DNA of 64,000 bases. Source: Nannochloropsis oceanica. Taxonomy: Eukaryota; Sar; Eustigmatophyceae; Eustigmatales; Monodopsidaceae. Location: positions 62,001 to 126,000 of the forward strand of contig CP038118.1 in assembly GCA_004519485.1 (NCBI GenBank), written 5' to 3'. The position numbers were made by a program, and so were the translations under genes. The notes beneath the pieces were generated by a model. The model was not told the DNA's origin, did no database searches, and saw only the letters and a program-made list of their open reading frames with translations. Below, piece after piece: positions 36,956 to 47,983 of this stretch (position 1 is the stretch's first letter; each line of letters begins with the position of its first letter).

Positions 36956-39234
36956 CCCCCGTCCCTCCGTCCTTCCTCATTTCTTTTTCCTTTCCTTCTG
37001 CTTTCCTCCCTCCTACCCTCCCGCCCTCCCTCCTTTCCTCCCTCCCACCCTCCGGCCCTCCCCTCCTCGCACGTCGCCGTCTTATTCCTCCCCCCTCCCT
37101 CCCTCCCTCCCTCCCTCCCCCCCTCCCTCCCCCCCTCCTCCAGGCCCTCTCCTTCGTCGGGGGCAACGACGCCGGGGTCCACATTTTCTCCCGTGGACGG
37201 CCAAAGGGAAGCGCGTGCAGGCCAACTTGGGCGCCAAAAACCACGCGACCATCCTCCCCGATGCTGACAAGGCAGGCCCTCCCTCCCTCCCTCCCTCCTC
37301 CCTCCCTCCCTCCCTCCCTCCCTCCCTCCCTCCCTCCGTTCTTTCCCTGCTGTCGCAGGCGTGTGCACACTGTAACGGCCTCTCGGCATCATCACCTCGG
37401 ATCCCTATTGACAAGCCCTCCCTCCCTTTCGGTCATATTCAACCCCTCCCTCCCTCCCTCCCTCCCTCCCTCCCTCCCTCCCTCCCTCCCTCCCTCCCTC
37501 CCTCTGTCCCTAGGAATCAGTTCTCAATGCCTTGACAGGTGCGGCTTTTGGTGCGGCCGGGCAACGATGCATGGCCCTCTCCATCGCTGTGCTGGTACGT
37601 AAATCTCCCTCCCTCCCTCCCTCCCTCCCTCCCTCCCTCCCTCTCTCCTGTCCGGAAACCAGACACCTTTGAAGCAACTATCTTGCCCCACCCAAAAGCG
37701 GTCTTTCCCTCCCTCCCTCCCTCCCTCCCTCCCTCCCTCCCTCCCTCCCTCCCTCCCTCCCTCTCCAGGTGGGCTCCACTAAAAACTGGCTTCCTGATCT
37801 CGTCGACAAAGTTAAAACCCTGCGAGTTGGGGCGGGCGCCGATGCAGGAACAGATATAGGACCGCTCATCTCGCCGGTATGCCCTTTCTCCCTCTCTCCC
37901 TCCCTCCCTCTCTCCCTCCCCTCCTTCCCCGAGACATTGGCTGGCGTCGAGCGGTTGCCGATAGACCAGTGGAAGGCATGCATGCCTTATCCTTCTCACC
38001 CTCCCTCCCCTCCTCCCTCCCTCCTTTCCTCTTTCCTTTCGCAGGAGGCCTTGGCGCGTGCCGAGCGCTTGATCGGCGAGGGCGAGAAGGAAGGCGCACG
38101 GCTGTTGCTTGACGGAAGGGGGGTGAAAGTTCCCGGTAAGGGAGGGAGGGAGGGAGGGAGGAAGGGAGGGAGGGAGGGAGGGAGGGAGGGAAGGGACGAG
38201 TGCATGCGGGGAGGAAATGACAGAGGCCTCTTCGTTTCGCGCCTCATTTTCTTCCCTCCCTCCCTCCCTCCCTCCCTCCCTCCCTCGCCCCTCAGGTTAT
38301 CCAAACGGAAATTTTCTAGGGCCCTCCCTCCTCCTCTTCTCCTCCCCCACGACCGCCCAGGGCAATGTGGCTTACACCGAGGAGATATTTGCGCCTGTGC
38401 TCGGCCTGGTGTGCGTCGATACTCTGGAGGAAGCTATCCGCTTTGTCAATGCCAGGTAGGCCCTCCCTCCTTCCCTCCCTCCCTCCCTCCCTCCCTCCCT
38501 CCCTCCCTCCCTCCCTCCCTCCCTCCCTCCCTCCCTCCTTGCTGTGCATCCACTCATTCTCTTCCCTCCTTGCCTCTCTTCTTCCCTCCTTCCCTCCCTT
38601 CCTCCTTCCCTCCCTTCCTCCCTAGCCCTTATGGGAATGGCACCGCCATATTCACGTCCTCGGGCGCCGCGGCAAGGAAATACCAGAGAGAGATTGACGT
38701 GGGGCAGGTTGGGAAGGAGGGAGGGAGGGAGGGAGGAAGGAAGGAAGGAAGGAAGGGAGGGAGGGAGGGAGGGAGGGAGGGAGGGAGGGAGGGAGGGAGG
38801 GAGGGAAGGTCCTGTGACCCAATTTATTCACCCTATATCCCTCCCTCCTTCCCTCCCTCCCTCCCTCCCTCCCTCCCTCCCTGCCTAGGTGGGCATCAAT
38901 GTACCTATCCCCGTCCCTCTGCCCTTCTTCTCCTTCACGGGCTCCCGGGGCTCGCTGCGGGGAGACCTCCATTTCTACGGTAGGGCGGTCTGTCCAGCGA
39001 GGGAGGAGGGAGGGAAGGAGGGAGGGAAGGAGGGAGGGAGGAAGGGAGATTGCTTCTTCTCGCGAGAAACTGATTCACCTCCCTCCCTCCTTCCCTCCCT
39101 CCTTCCCTCCCTCCTTCCCTCCCTCAGGCAAGCAAGGCGTTTCGTTCTACACTCAAACCAAAACAATTACGAGCAACTGGCAGTTCCGCGAGGGCTCTGT
39201 GCAGGCGGCCGCCAGCATGCCTACACTCAAGTAG
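34793..39234 (+). CDS. Methylmalonate-semialdehyde dehydrogenase (ALDH6 family), mitochondrial, 15 exons
   Basis: Exons 34793-34978, 35081-35203, 35475-35621, 35988-36102, 36302-36346, 36495-36634, 36772-36855, 37144-37271, 37514-37594, 37769-37876, 38045-38135, 38296-38455, 38626-38707, 38889-38979 and 39128-39234 spell an ALDH of about 562 residues. The start gives a Ser/Arg/Thr-rich presequence suited to mitochondrial import. Family marks are [51 protein letters not shown], the catalytic Cys in [37 protein letters not shown] and [22 protein letters not shown]6 converts methylmalonate semialdehyde plus NAD and CoA to propionyl-CoA in valine and thymine breakdown. Exon 8 is one base short: the frame before RG and the frame reading [15 protein letters not shown] differ, near 37196-37200. 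This is probably a sequence error. Intron 8 starts with GC instead of GT. Confidence 0.9.
35861..35975. repeat. Tandem repeat in intron 3 of the dehydrogenase gene
   Basis: The unit AGTAATAGAATGG(A/T)GACC followed by AATATATCC(T/G)AAT occurs at about 35894-35926 and 35941-35971. Extra partial units (CAATATATCCTAAT, GACCAACGTATCCTAAT) flank them. It is A+T rich, in sharp contrast to the surrounding GGGA/CCCT intron DNA, and ends just before the exon 4 acceptor. Confidence 0.75.
36856..37143 (+). repeat. Polypyrimidine intron with poly-C and (CT)n runs
   Basis: Intron 7 of the dehydrogenase gene is almost purely pyrimidine: (CCCT)n, then about 25 C residues (36901-36925), then (CT)n to about 36953, then CCCT/CCTT to the acceptor. 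The sense RNA would be a near-continuous polypyrimidine tract of about 280 bases. Confidence 0.8.
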
Positions 39235-40540
39235 GGTGGGAGAGGGGAAGGGAGGAAGGGAAGGAAGGAAGAGCAACGGTGTGTAGATAGAGCGAGAGTA
39301 TGGGTAGGGAGGGACAAAGGAGAGGAAAGGAGGTTTGGAAAGAGGGGGGAAGATGGAATGTGGTGGTAGAACCAGCGAGAGAGTGTGTGAGAGAGAGAAA
39401 CAAGAACCTGTCATTGTTGACTTTCTTTTTTCTTCACCTCCTTGACCCCCTTCTACTTCTTCTCATTCTTATTGTTCACATCTCCCTTCTTCTTCTCTGC
39501 TTCTGTGTTCTCCCATCACCTGTCATGGGAGCCTCTCGTCTACCTTTCGGTATCTAGGGATTTATTTATTTCCTTTTTAAGTGTTGACTATTCTTTATGT
39601 GTCTCGGATGGAGCTGCCGCACTTGACGCGTCCGCCGGTCTAGTAGTAGCGGTAGTGGTGGCAGCAGTAGCACGCCTCCTTCTCCTTCATCTCACCCTGG
39701 CCTTCGCTTTCTGACTTTGTATTCCCTCTGCTGTTTCATAGTCCCCCTTTTCATACTGCTCCCTTCAGTCGTTTCGTGTCGATCTCTCTGTTTATCGATA
39801 GTTTTCCGTTCTCTTCTGTTGTTATGCTCGCACGATCAGTCTATGCCTTTTTTCTTCTTATTGCGCACAATCAGTTCATTTCTTAAATCCTGCACCCTCC
39901 TTATCCCATCCTACCACGTTTCACTCTCGTTTTTCTCTTTGTGGTGTTTCTCGTGATTATTTTCTACCTTGTCTGAGTCCATACCATCATTTCCTCCCTC
40001 CCTTCCGTTTCCTCTTGCAAGATCATTTACGCGTCGTCTCCACTATTGTTTTCCTATTCCCTCTTCCTGTCGCGTGACTCCCCTCTTCATTTTGCACCCT
40101 CATCCCTTTTTCTCTTCAGTAGAAAAAGGAAGACAGCCCTTTCGATTCCACCTCTATAATAATACTGTTACACGCCTCTTTGGCCTTCTTTCGTTTCATT
40201 CTCTGTTCCGCTTTTCTCATCTCTTTAACATACTTTTTTTTAACCTGCCTTCACTCTTCCTCTCTATTTTTCTCTCCTGCATGTCTTAATCCTTACCCAT
40301 CATCTGGCTACTCTGATGCCCCTCTTTCCCTTTCCTCTCTTCCTTTTATATTCACCTATGCTCCCATGCCGGATCACTTACCTCTTCCCGTTTCTTCGCC
40401 TTCTCCATCTCCCTCACCCTCCTTTCCTTCCTTCCTCCCTTGTCAGAATTTAACAAGGTATACTGATCTACAACACGTCTATTATCCTGCCTGTCTGCCT
40501 GTCGGTACGTGTCCGAGCATGCATCCCTCCCAGCCCTCCT
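39235..40540. other. Convergent intergenic region, no gene recognised
   Basis: Lies between the 3' ends of the dehydrogenase gene (+) and the large low-complexity gene (-). It is CT-rich on the plus strand, but the sequence is varied and not a simple repeat. Nothing coding is supported. Confidence 0.5.
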
Positions 40541-42203
40541 TCATCCACGGGGCGAGGGCCTCGGCGAAGGTGACGCAAAGAACGCATCGCTCTCATCCAC
40601 CATCCCTCCCTCACTCCCTCCCCCCTCCCCTGCCCCTGCAGTCGACGCCAAGAGCGCCGCGACGGACAGAGTGAGGCCTCGAGGAGAAAAAGCGAGGGAG
40701 GGAGGGAGGGAGGACGAGGTGGAGGAAGTGCCCAGCCCAAGGCCACCATCGGACATCACGCCAGGCCCGCTGTTTAAACTACTCGTAAAATGATGATGGT
40801 GGTGTGATGAAGTGGAGGAGACAAAGAAGGAGGAAGGGGAGAACGACAAGCCGCTGCCGCTGTTGTTGTTGTTGTTGTTGCTGCTGCTGCCCTCCCCTCC
40901 CTCCCTCTCGTCCTCCCCCTCCCCACAGTGAGTCCGAAGGGCCCCGGCCCCGACGGGGTTTCTGCGGGGACAGGAAGCAGATGAGGAGGTGTAGGAGGAG
41001 GAAGAGGAAGAGGAGGATGAGGGAGGGGAGGAGGAAGGGAGGGAGGCGCCGGGGGAGGAAGGGGTCATGGACAGGGTGCTGTTGGTGCAGGTGGAAGGAA
41101 CGCCTGCCGCGCCAAGCACGTAGGGAGGGGCCTCGACACTCAGCCCCGTGAAGGTGAGGGAAGAGGGCGGGAGGGAGGACGTGGTGTCCCCAGCGGTGGC
41201 GGTGGTGGTATTGGAGGTGGCCGAGGCAAGGAGGGCGAGGAAGTCCGCCTCTGATGTCGTCCTCCCGGCCTCCAGCTCTACGGATATCGCTGCTGCTGCT
41301 GCTGCCGCTGTTCCCTCAACAGCTTTATCCGGCCTCCCGCGCTTTTTCGCGAGCACTCCTCTCTTAGGTGGAGGGGATCCGAAATGGAGGCCAGCGCTTC
41401 CAGCCATCGATGCTCCCGCCCCTCCCTCCCTCCCTCCCATTCCTTGTTGCTGCAGCATCATGAGCTGCTGCTGCTGTCGTGCCCCAAATGCTTCGAGGGC
41501 CGCAGTCGTCCATCCTCCTTCCTCCCTGCCCTCCATCTCGCCCTCGCCCCCCTTCGGCACCTCGACTGTGGCCAAGTGCCGCAAAAAGTTCACGTAGTCC
41601 TCCCGCTCGGCCCGCTCCTTGAAGGAGGGAGGAGAAGAGGGAGGGAGGGAGGGCTTTGGGGGTAGGCGCAGGTTAAAACGGTCCATGAAAGCTTTCATTG
41701 AGGAGAGGGGGAGGGGGGAGGGGGGGAGGGAGGGAGGGAGGAAGTGGTGGGCGGCGAGGAGGGCGCGAACAGGGTCTTCGTGGTGGCGTTGTCTGCTCGA
41801 GAAGGGAGAGGAGGAGAAAGAGGGGGAGAAAGAGGAGAAGGAGGAATCGTCGGTGTGCTGCTGCTGTTGCTGTTGTTGTTGCTGCTGCTGCTGCTGCTGG
41901 CGTTGCTCGTGGGTACGGGGGCAGGAGGGGGAGAAGAAGGAGGAGGAGGAGCAACAGGAGGAAGAGGAGGAGGTGAAGGAGGATGATGTGGTGGTCGTCG
42001 TGTGACTGGTGATGGTAGAGGAAGTTGTGGAGGGGAGGGGTGTGTGTGTATGATGGACGACATTGGCAAGAGCAGTGGAAGGGGCACCCTGGATGCACCT
42101 CCGCTTGTTCGCAGGCCGCTCCTCCTTCCCCTCATCCTCTTCACCTTTCGGTACTTGCATCCCTTCGCTCTTTCCTTCCTCCTCCTCCTCCTCCTCCTCC
42201 TCC

Positions 42204-42238
<35 letters not shown>

Positions 42239-44386
42239 CTCGGCATCTGCCAGCAGCTGGCCCTTGAGGCTAATCACCCGTTGGCGAGAGCTAACACGTC
42301 GTGTTCCCTCCCCTCTTTCTCCTGTCCCTCCCGTCACTCTTGCTGGCGCCGAAGCCCGCCGTCGTCCTGCTACACTCCTTGCCCTCCCTCCATCCCTCCT
42401 TCGCTCCTTACCCGGCGACAAGCCCATAGCCTCATCTACGACTGAACACAATTCCCGGTCCTTCCTCTTGTCCTCTCTCCCTTCCTCCTCCTCTTCTTCC
42501 TCCTCCGTCACCTCCCTGGCATCCTTTCCTGCCTCATCCCGCGTACACAACACGTAGTACCCCTCCCCCTCCCTCCCTCCTTCTCTTTCTCCTCCTTCAG
42601 GCGGACAGTAGAAAGTCTTCAAGCTAGGAAAACGAACCCGGAATTTCTGGGCCCATGCGTCCACCGCCACCGCCGATGAGGAGGTCGGGAGGGAAGGCAG
42701 GCCCGCTTTGCTGCTGCTGCCGTTGCCGCTTTTGGCAGCCGCAGCAGCCTTTTCCCCCCATTTGCCGGCGAGTTGCTTGAGGTCTCTCCACCCTCCCAAT
42801 CCTTGCCCCCTCTTGGCCATGGTGCAGCAGTGCTGAAAGAGCTTCACTTCCACGTCATGGCTCAGCCCCTCCCTCCCCCCCTCCTTCCCTCCTCCCCCTC
42901 CAACGACCCGCCCACCGAGGGGGGCGTTGACGGCGATTTTCCCCGATAGCCTAGGGTAGAGCACCGCCCAACTGATGCCGTACATCCGTGCCACGCCCCT
43001 CCAGCTCTTGCATCCACTGCTACTTTCGCCCCGTTGGGTGATCTCTGTGCAGTCCGTGATAGCTTGGTGCATCCGCTGAGCCGGCTCACCTTTGGACCAG
43101 TCGACGCGCTTCTTGTGGTTGTGGTTCATGTGGGAGGGGATGCTCTTCTTGGCTATAGAGGAGGAGGCGAGGGAGGAAGGAGCGTTAAGCATGGCCCCGG
43201 TGCTACTGCGGCGGGCGGCGGCGGCCGTGGCGGCGATTATGGAGGTAGCTCTGCGGTTGCTGCTGCTGCTGCTGCTGCTGTCGTCGTTGCTGCTACTGCT
43301 GCTGCTCTTCTTGGTCATGACCGCGACAGGGTAGTCCGGGGAGACCCCGGCATCGGCCAAGGAGGGGATGCGACGGGCAACACCAGCAGCAGAGGGCTTC
43401 TTGAGGCGGCTGCTGCTGCTGTTGCCCTTCTTGGCCTTCCTTCCCCCTCCATCATGCTGGGGCAGCAAGGCAGATACAGGGAGGCTGGTGTTCCTGTTGT
43501 TGTTCTCCTTATTCTCAAGCATCATTTCCTCGGCCACTTCATCCCTCCCTCCCTCCATCTCTTCCTCTTCCTCCTCGGCAAGCCTGAAGCCAGACACCAT
43601 GTTCCCTTCCCCCTCCTCTTCCTCCCTCCCTTCCTCGTCCTCGTACACCACCATTCCCGACTTCGCCGAGGCCATCGTAATCGACCTTCTGCTCGCCCTC
43701 CCCTCCTTCCTCGTCCTTCTCTTCTTCTTCCCCAATACCGGTAACATACTCGCGGCGTCTACCACCACCCTGACCTCGTCCTCTTCCTCTTCCTCCATCT
43801 CGTCCTCCTCTCCCTCTTCGCCTGCCATCAGATCCCACATCCTTTCGCCTTGTTGCTGATGCTGCTGCAGCTGCAGCGACGGCGGCTGCTGTTGTGGGTG
43901 TATCTGATGTTGGGAGTAGCGAGTGAGGAGCCCACCATCACCACCACTGCTGCTGCTCTTGGCAGAAGCTGCAGAAGAAGGAAGAAGGGGACTCATCATA
44001 TCCGTTAATTTCGACACGGAAAAAGGCGCTCCTCCCCCCTTTCTCCCTCCCTCCCTTCCCTCACTCTCAAACAAGAATTCTATTCCCCGTGATGACACAC
44101 TTCCTCCCTCCCGTCCTCCTTCCCTCCCTCCCTGCGAGACTGAGGAGGGACCAAAGAGGCTGCCCATGGAGAAGGAGGGAGAAGCAAAGAGAGCGCCTGC
44201 GTCCGGCATTAGCGGACCTGCTGCTGCACCAGTAGTAGCAACATAAAGGGCCTTGCTTGCCATGCTGGCTGGAGCAGCAGTATTTAGAACTGAGGACGAG
44301 GACGAGGTAGTGGTGGATTTAGTTGCGCTGCTGAGGAGGAAGGCAGCAGCAGCGTCGTCGTGGTGGTGCACAATGGAGGGATCCAT
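40541..44386 (-). CDS. Large low-complexity protein with a Psq/CENP-B-like DNA-binding region
   Basis: One uninterrupted frame of 1281 codons, the longest in the window, starting MDPSIVHHHDDAAAAF. Much of it is homopolymeric or compositionally biased: Ser, Gln (CAG run at about 41864-41900), Asn, a run of about 20 Glu from a TCC repeat near 42180-42240, and [10 protein letters not shown] stretches from GGGA repeats kept in frame. The only globular-looking part is at residues about 425-590. It begins with a helix-turn-helix candidate (QAITDCTEI, then RGVARMYGISWAVLYPRLSG), like the Pipsqueak/CENP-B N-terminal motif. A second helical unit follows with VEVKLFQHCCTMAKRGQGL and AWAQKFRVRFPSLKTF, like the CENP-B/Tc5 second DNA-binding domain. 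Pogo/Tigger transposases and proteins derived from them use this pair. No DDE catalytic core follows, so a host DNA-binding protein is the better reading. Splicing out of some repeat stretches cannot be excluded. Confidence 0.62.
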
Positions 44387-45953
44387 GACTGTTTTTTACC
44401 CCAAGATGATCGGTCTTCCTTTCTGAGTTAAATTTCGATTGTTGATAGGTTCAAGCCTCCTGTATGTCGCGGAAGTGGGAGGGGAGAGTGTGGGTGGGCG
44501 AAGATGCTAGCGACATGTCGACAGCAAATTCGTAAGGGCGACATAGGGAGAAACGCCACATCATCAGCACATGAACAGCAAGTGGACGACTCATTCAGTC
44601 TAGGGACATGCTTGGAGGAGAGCGAATGCCGACACGCTATTTGATATTTCCCCGCTCTGCCAGCCATCCTCCCGGTAGGTAACCCGTCGTCGCTCACTTA
44701 CCATGTAAGCCCCTCCCGAGGTGCGTTTGTCGTCGTGCCTTCGTCCACTCAACTGCGCCTACGCCTGCTTGCTCGCGGTTTTCGTCGTCGTCGTCGTGCC
44801 TTTCGTCGTCGCCGCCGTGGCTGGCGTCGTCTTCGACAGGTGTATGTTGAGTGGGCTGTGCAGAAGATGAGGTGTGCGCTATGATTAGACAGAAGCTACT
44901 GATTTATGCATGCAAAACTAGTTGACCCGTGGCACTTGTGTTCCACGCAGTCGATGTCGCCTGCTTGTAAGCTTGCTGACAACTAGAACATATGGTTCTG
45001 ACCAAAACTGATGCCTCCGCGGCGCTGCTTGTGGGGGCGAGGGCAAAAGATGGCCATGTGCTCCTTCTTCGCTTCGAACCGCTGGGAACAAAGAGTCTCA
45101 GGGAGAGAAGGCTGTAGAGTCTCAGACAAAAACTCGTAAGTCGCTGGTCTCTCTTGTAGGAATATGGACAGAAACAAAATTATCGCACATAAGTCTACCC
45201 GCGCGCATGCTTTGGGACCAGCCATGTCAATGTTGTGTTGGCTTGGACAAATTTAAGTTAAGGAGGCTGGGAGGAGGAGGAGCGAGCGAAGGAACACAGA
45301 AAATGCGCGTGCTGTGTCGGGATGAGTGAATGACACTTGGACAAAGCGAAAGCAAAGCCCATGCACTTCAGATACAACCAATGAACAAACATGTAATCGA
45401 CCACATCGTCATGCGTACGATGATTTGCCTAGAAAGTGCTGCCCATTTCCGTCTTCTTGAGTGATTTTGGGCGAATGCCGAAAGCCGAAACCCCATCGGC
45501 GAGTTGACACTCTACTTCTGTGGACCGATCGAAATGCACCTTGCGCGACCTGCGGACAACGAGAATATTACCAGTTTGTGTTCAGGTTCTTCTTACGCAA
45601 TTGTATGAGTCCCAAGGTAGAGTGGGGCCAGTCCCTCGACAGATTGACGTGTCTCTCAGCCTCCCCATCCGTCACAAAGCAACGTCAGCGGCGACACCAC
45701 CAAGCGTTCTCATGCTTCCCCCACTTTGTCTTTGGACGCAGATAGGGATGAGAAACACACGTCAACTCTCACATCACTATTCCGATTTCTCCCGCAACAG
45801 CACGTGCCTGTAGCCGCCGCGCTCGTGCCTCTAATGCCTTTCCCCCGCGCCTCCTTCATTTCTCTCACCCTGAGGCTCACTCGCAAATATGCCCCCTTTA
45901 ACTCTACCGCATCACACTCACATAAACAAGCCACATCGCCCTTTTTCGTCACA
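44387..45953. other. Divergent intergenic region, no gene recognised
   Basis: About 1.57 kb between two genes read away from each other, so it should hold both promoters. A TCG/GCC trinucleotide-rich patch lies at about 44770-44830. Short frames at 44983-45225 (-) and 45461-45745 (+) have balanced composition but no recognisable family and no splice partners. Confidence 0.45.
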
Positions 45954-47306
45954 ATGCCTCGCCTCGTCCCGTGGAGCGGCACCCTTCTTCCTGTTCTGAG
46001 CGTCCTTGCTGTGTTATTTTTTTCCTTGCCAGTGGCACGGGCATGGCGCACCCCGCTGTCCTCGAATCACTTAAGCCTCAGCACCTTTGCTAGCAGCAGG
46101 AGAAGAGCAGCAGCTGCAGCAGCCACAACAACGACAATAACAACGTCCTCTACTTTCCGGCAAATGCATCCCTGGACGCGATGTTTCGCCGTCTTTCCGG
46201 ACGACGACGAACTGCGGAGTTCCAACGAGGGCCGGGGCAGTGGAGGTGGTGGAGGAGGTGGAGGGCAAGGACCTGATGAGGAGCAACGCTCGGGGTCGGA
46301 CATAGTTATGGTGGACATGACCGAGGTAAGGAAGGGAGGGAGGGAGAAAGGGAGGAAGAGAGTGGGGGAAGGAGGACTGAGTCTTCGTGCCGCTTGACAA
46401 ACAGAGAAGCTGGCCATTGGTTTACCCTATCCTCCTTCCCTCCTTCCTTCCCTTCCTCCCTTCCTCCTTCCCCCCCTCCCTCGGTAGGACGGGAAGCCCC
46501 CCCGTGTGACGATCCAGGCCTCGTACAGCGCCACGGACGATCTTGCGCCGGTCATCACCACTTTGTGGAAAGGCATCGTGTTACTCGACAGAGAAGGCAC
46601 GTCCAGGCGGGCGGCGCAGAATACGATCCTGTCCGTAGGGTAAGTTGAAGGGGAGACCGGACGGAGGGAATGAGAAAGGGAGGGAGGGAGGACACAAAGC
46701 CAACAGATGTATTTCATCTTCACTCCTCATCCCTCTTCCGCCCCTCGGTCCCTCCCTCCTGCCACTCGGGACAGCGCGCTCGGCCTGGGCTCCCTCCTCC
46801 TCTTCCTCCTCCTCCTTCCCGCGGGCTTTATCCACGGTCCAACGGACTCGGCGACCGTTAATTCCCGCCCAACGTTCAATACGCGCACCTACATCAACCC
46901 CGATCAGGTAATTCCCTCCCTCCCTCCCTCCCTCCCTCCCTGGGCTCGACGATTCCACCAGGATGCCTCCCGTCCAATGTTCCCTCCCTCCCTCCCTCCC
47001 ACCCTCCTTCCCACCTTCCCTCCCGCCCTACTTCCCTCCTTCCTCTCCCTCCTTCACCCGTCCCTACTTCCCTCCATTTTGACCCTCCCCCCTTCTCCGT
47101 CTCTCCCTCCTTTGCTTCATGCTTTTAGAGGGGAAAGTGAAGAATATCTCACCAGCCGGCTCTCTCACCCCGAACCTCCCTCCTTCCTTCCCTCCCCCCC
47201 TCTCCCTCGTTCCCTCCCTCACTGACAGGTGCTTGAGGAAGATTTCTACCGCGCGGGCGGAGTGCGTCTGTGGGAGGATGAGGTTTATGACGACGAAGAT
47301 TTCTGA
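45954..47306 (+). CDS. Small secretory/plastid membrane protein of unknown family
   Basis: Exons 45954-46325, 46488-46639, 46775-46907 and 47229-47306 give 244 residues in frame. The N-terminus MPRLVPWSGTLLPVLSVLAV, continuing to SLPVARA, is a clear signal peptide with Trp at +1. That is compatible with stramenopile plastid import (Phe is usual, Trp and Tyr tolerated) or simple secretion. A disordered Ser/Ala/Thr/Gly-rich stretch follows. A conserved-looking segment, PRVTIQASYSATDDLAPVI and WKGIVLLDREGTSRRAAQ, leads into a single transmembrane helix (LGLGSLLLFLLLLPAGFI). The tail is hydrophilic and acidic (VYDDEDF at the end). I do not recognise the family. Confidence 0.72.
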
Positions 47307-47983
47307 GGAGGGGGAGGGAGGGAAGGAAGGAAGGAGGGGACGGACGAAAGGAGGGGGGGTTAGGGTGTACAGTGAAGGAGGGGGAGGCAGGCGGACAAGA
47401 GGACCTGACGTTAAAGAGGGATTGAGAGTTTCGACCGTGAACCGAGGAGGGATGGAGGGAGGGAAGGAGGGAGGGAGGGAGGGAGGGAGGGAGGGAGGGA
47501 GGTTACATGGATTTTTCCTCGCTTTGATTTGAATTTTGTTGTCTTTTTGATAGATGAGAGTGAAAGGGAGAGAGAGCGCGCGGAGAAATGAGAGAGAGGT
47601 GGGGGACAGGGAGTGAAGAGTGAAGGAGGACGAGGAGATAGGGAAGGAGCGAGGGATTGTACACGCAGGGCTACATAGGAATGGAACGAGAAACATCAAG
47701 AAGAAGCAGAAGGAGAAGAAGAATAGAAGAAGAGAAGAAGAAGAAGAAGAGAAGAAGAAGGAGACGACGACGACGAACGCCAACAATAGTGATAAAATCC
47801 AACCTCCACTTGAGAAGATGGAAGCAACAAAATAAACCGATGGTCGTCTTTTCTTCTTTTCCTTTCCTCTGTCTCCTATTGGCGGCAACTTCCTTCCCTC
47901 CCTACCTCCCTCCCACCTTCCCTCCATTCCTCCTTCCCTCCCTCCCTCCCTCCTTCCTTCCCTCCCTCCCTCCCTCCCTCCCT
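47307..47983. other. Convergent intergenic repeat DNA
   Basis: About 680 bases between two convergent 3' ends. It contains GGGA repeat (47310-47500), AAG-rich DNA (47690-47770) and CCCT repeat (47890-47980). The GGGA and CCCT blocks are inverted relative to each other and could pair in either read-through transcript. Confidence 0.55.

Noticed and set aside
45461-45813. Two overlapping plus-strand frames upstream of the gene at 45954
   Set aside because: Balanced composition but no splice links, no family, and they overlap in different frames; left as unassigned.
46394-46648. Overlapping frames in several phases over exon 2 of the small membrane-protein gene
   Set aside because: Only one phase links the signal-peptide exon to the transmembrane exon.
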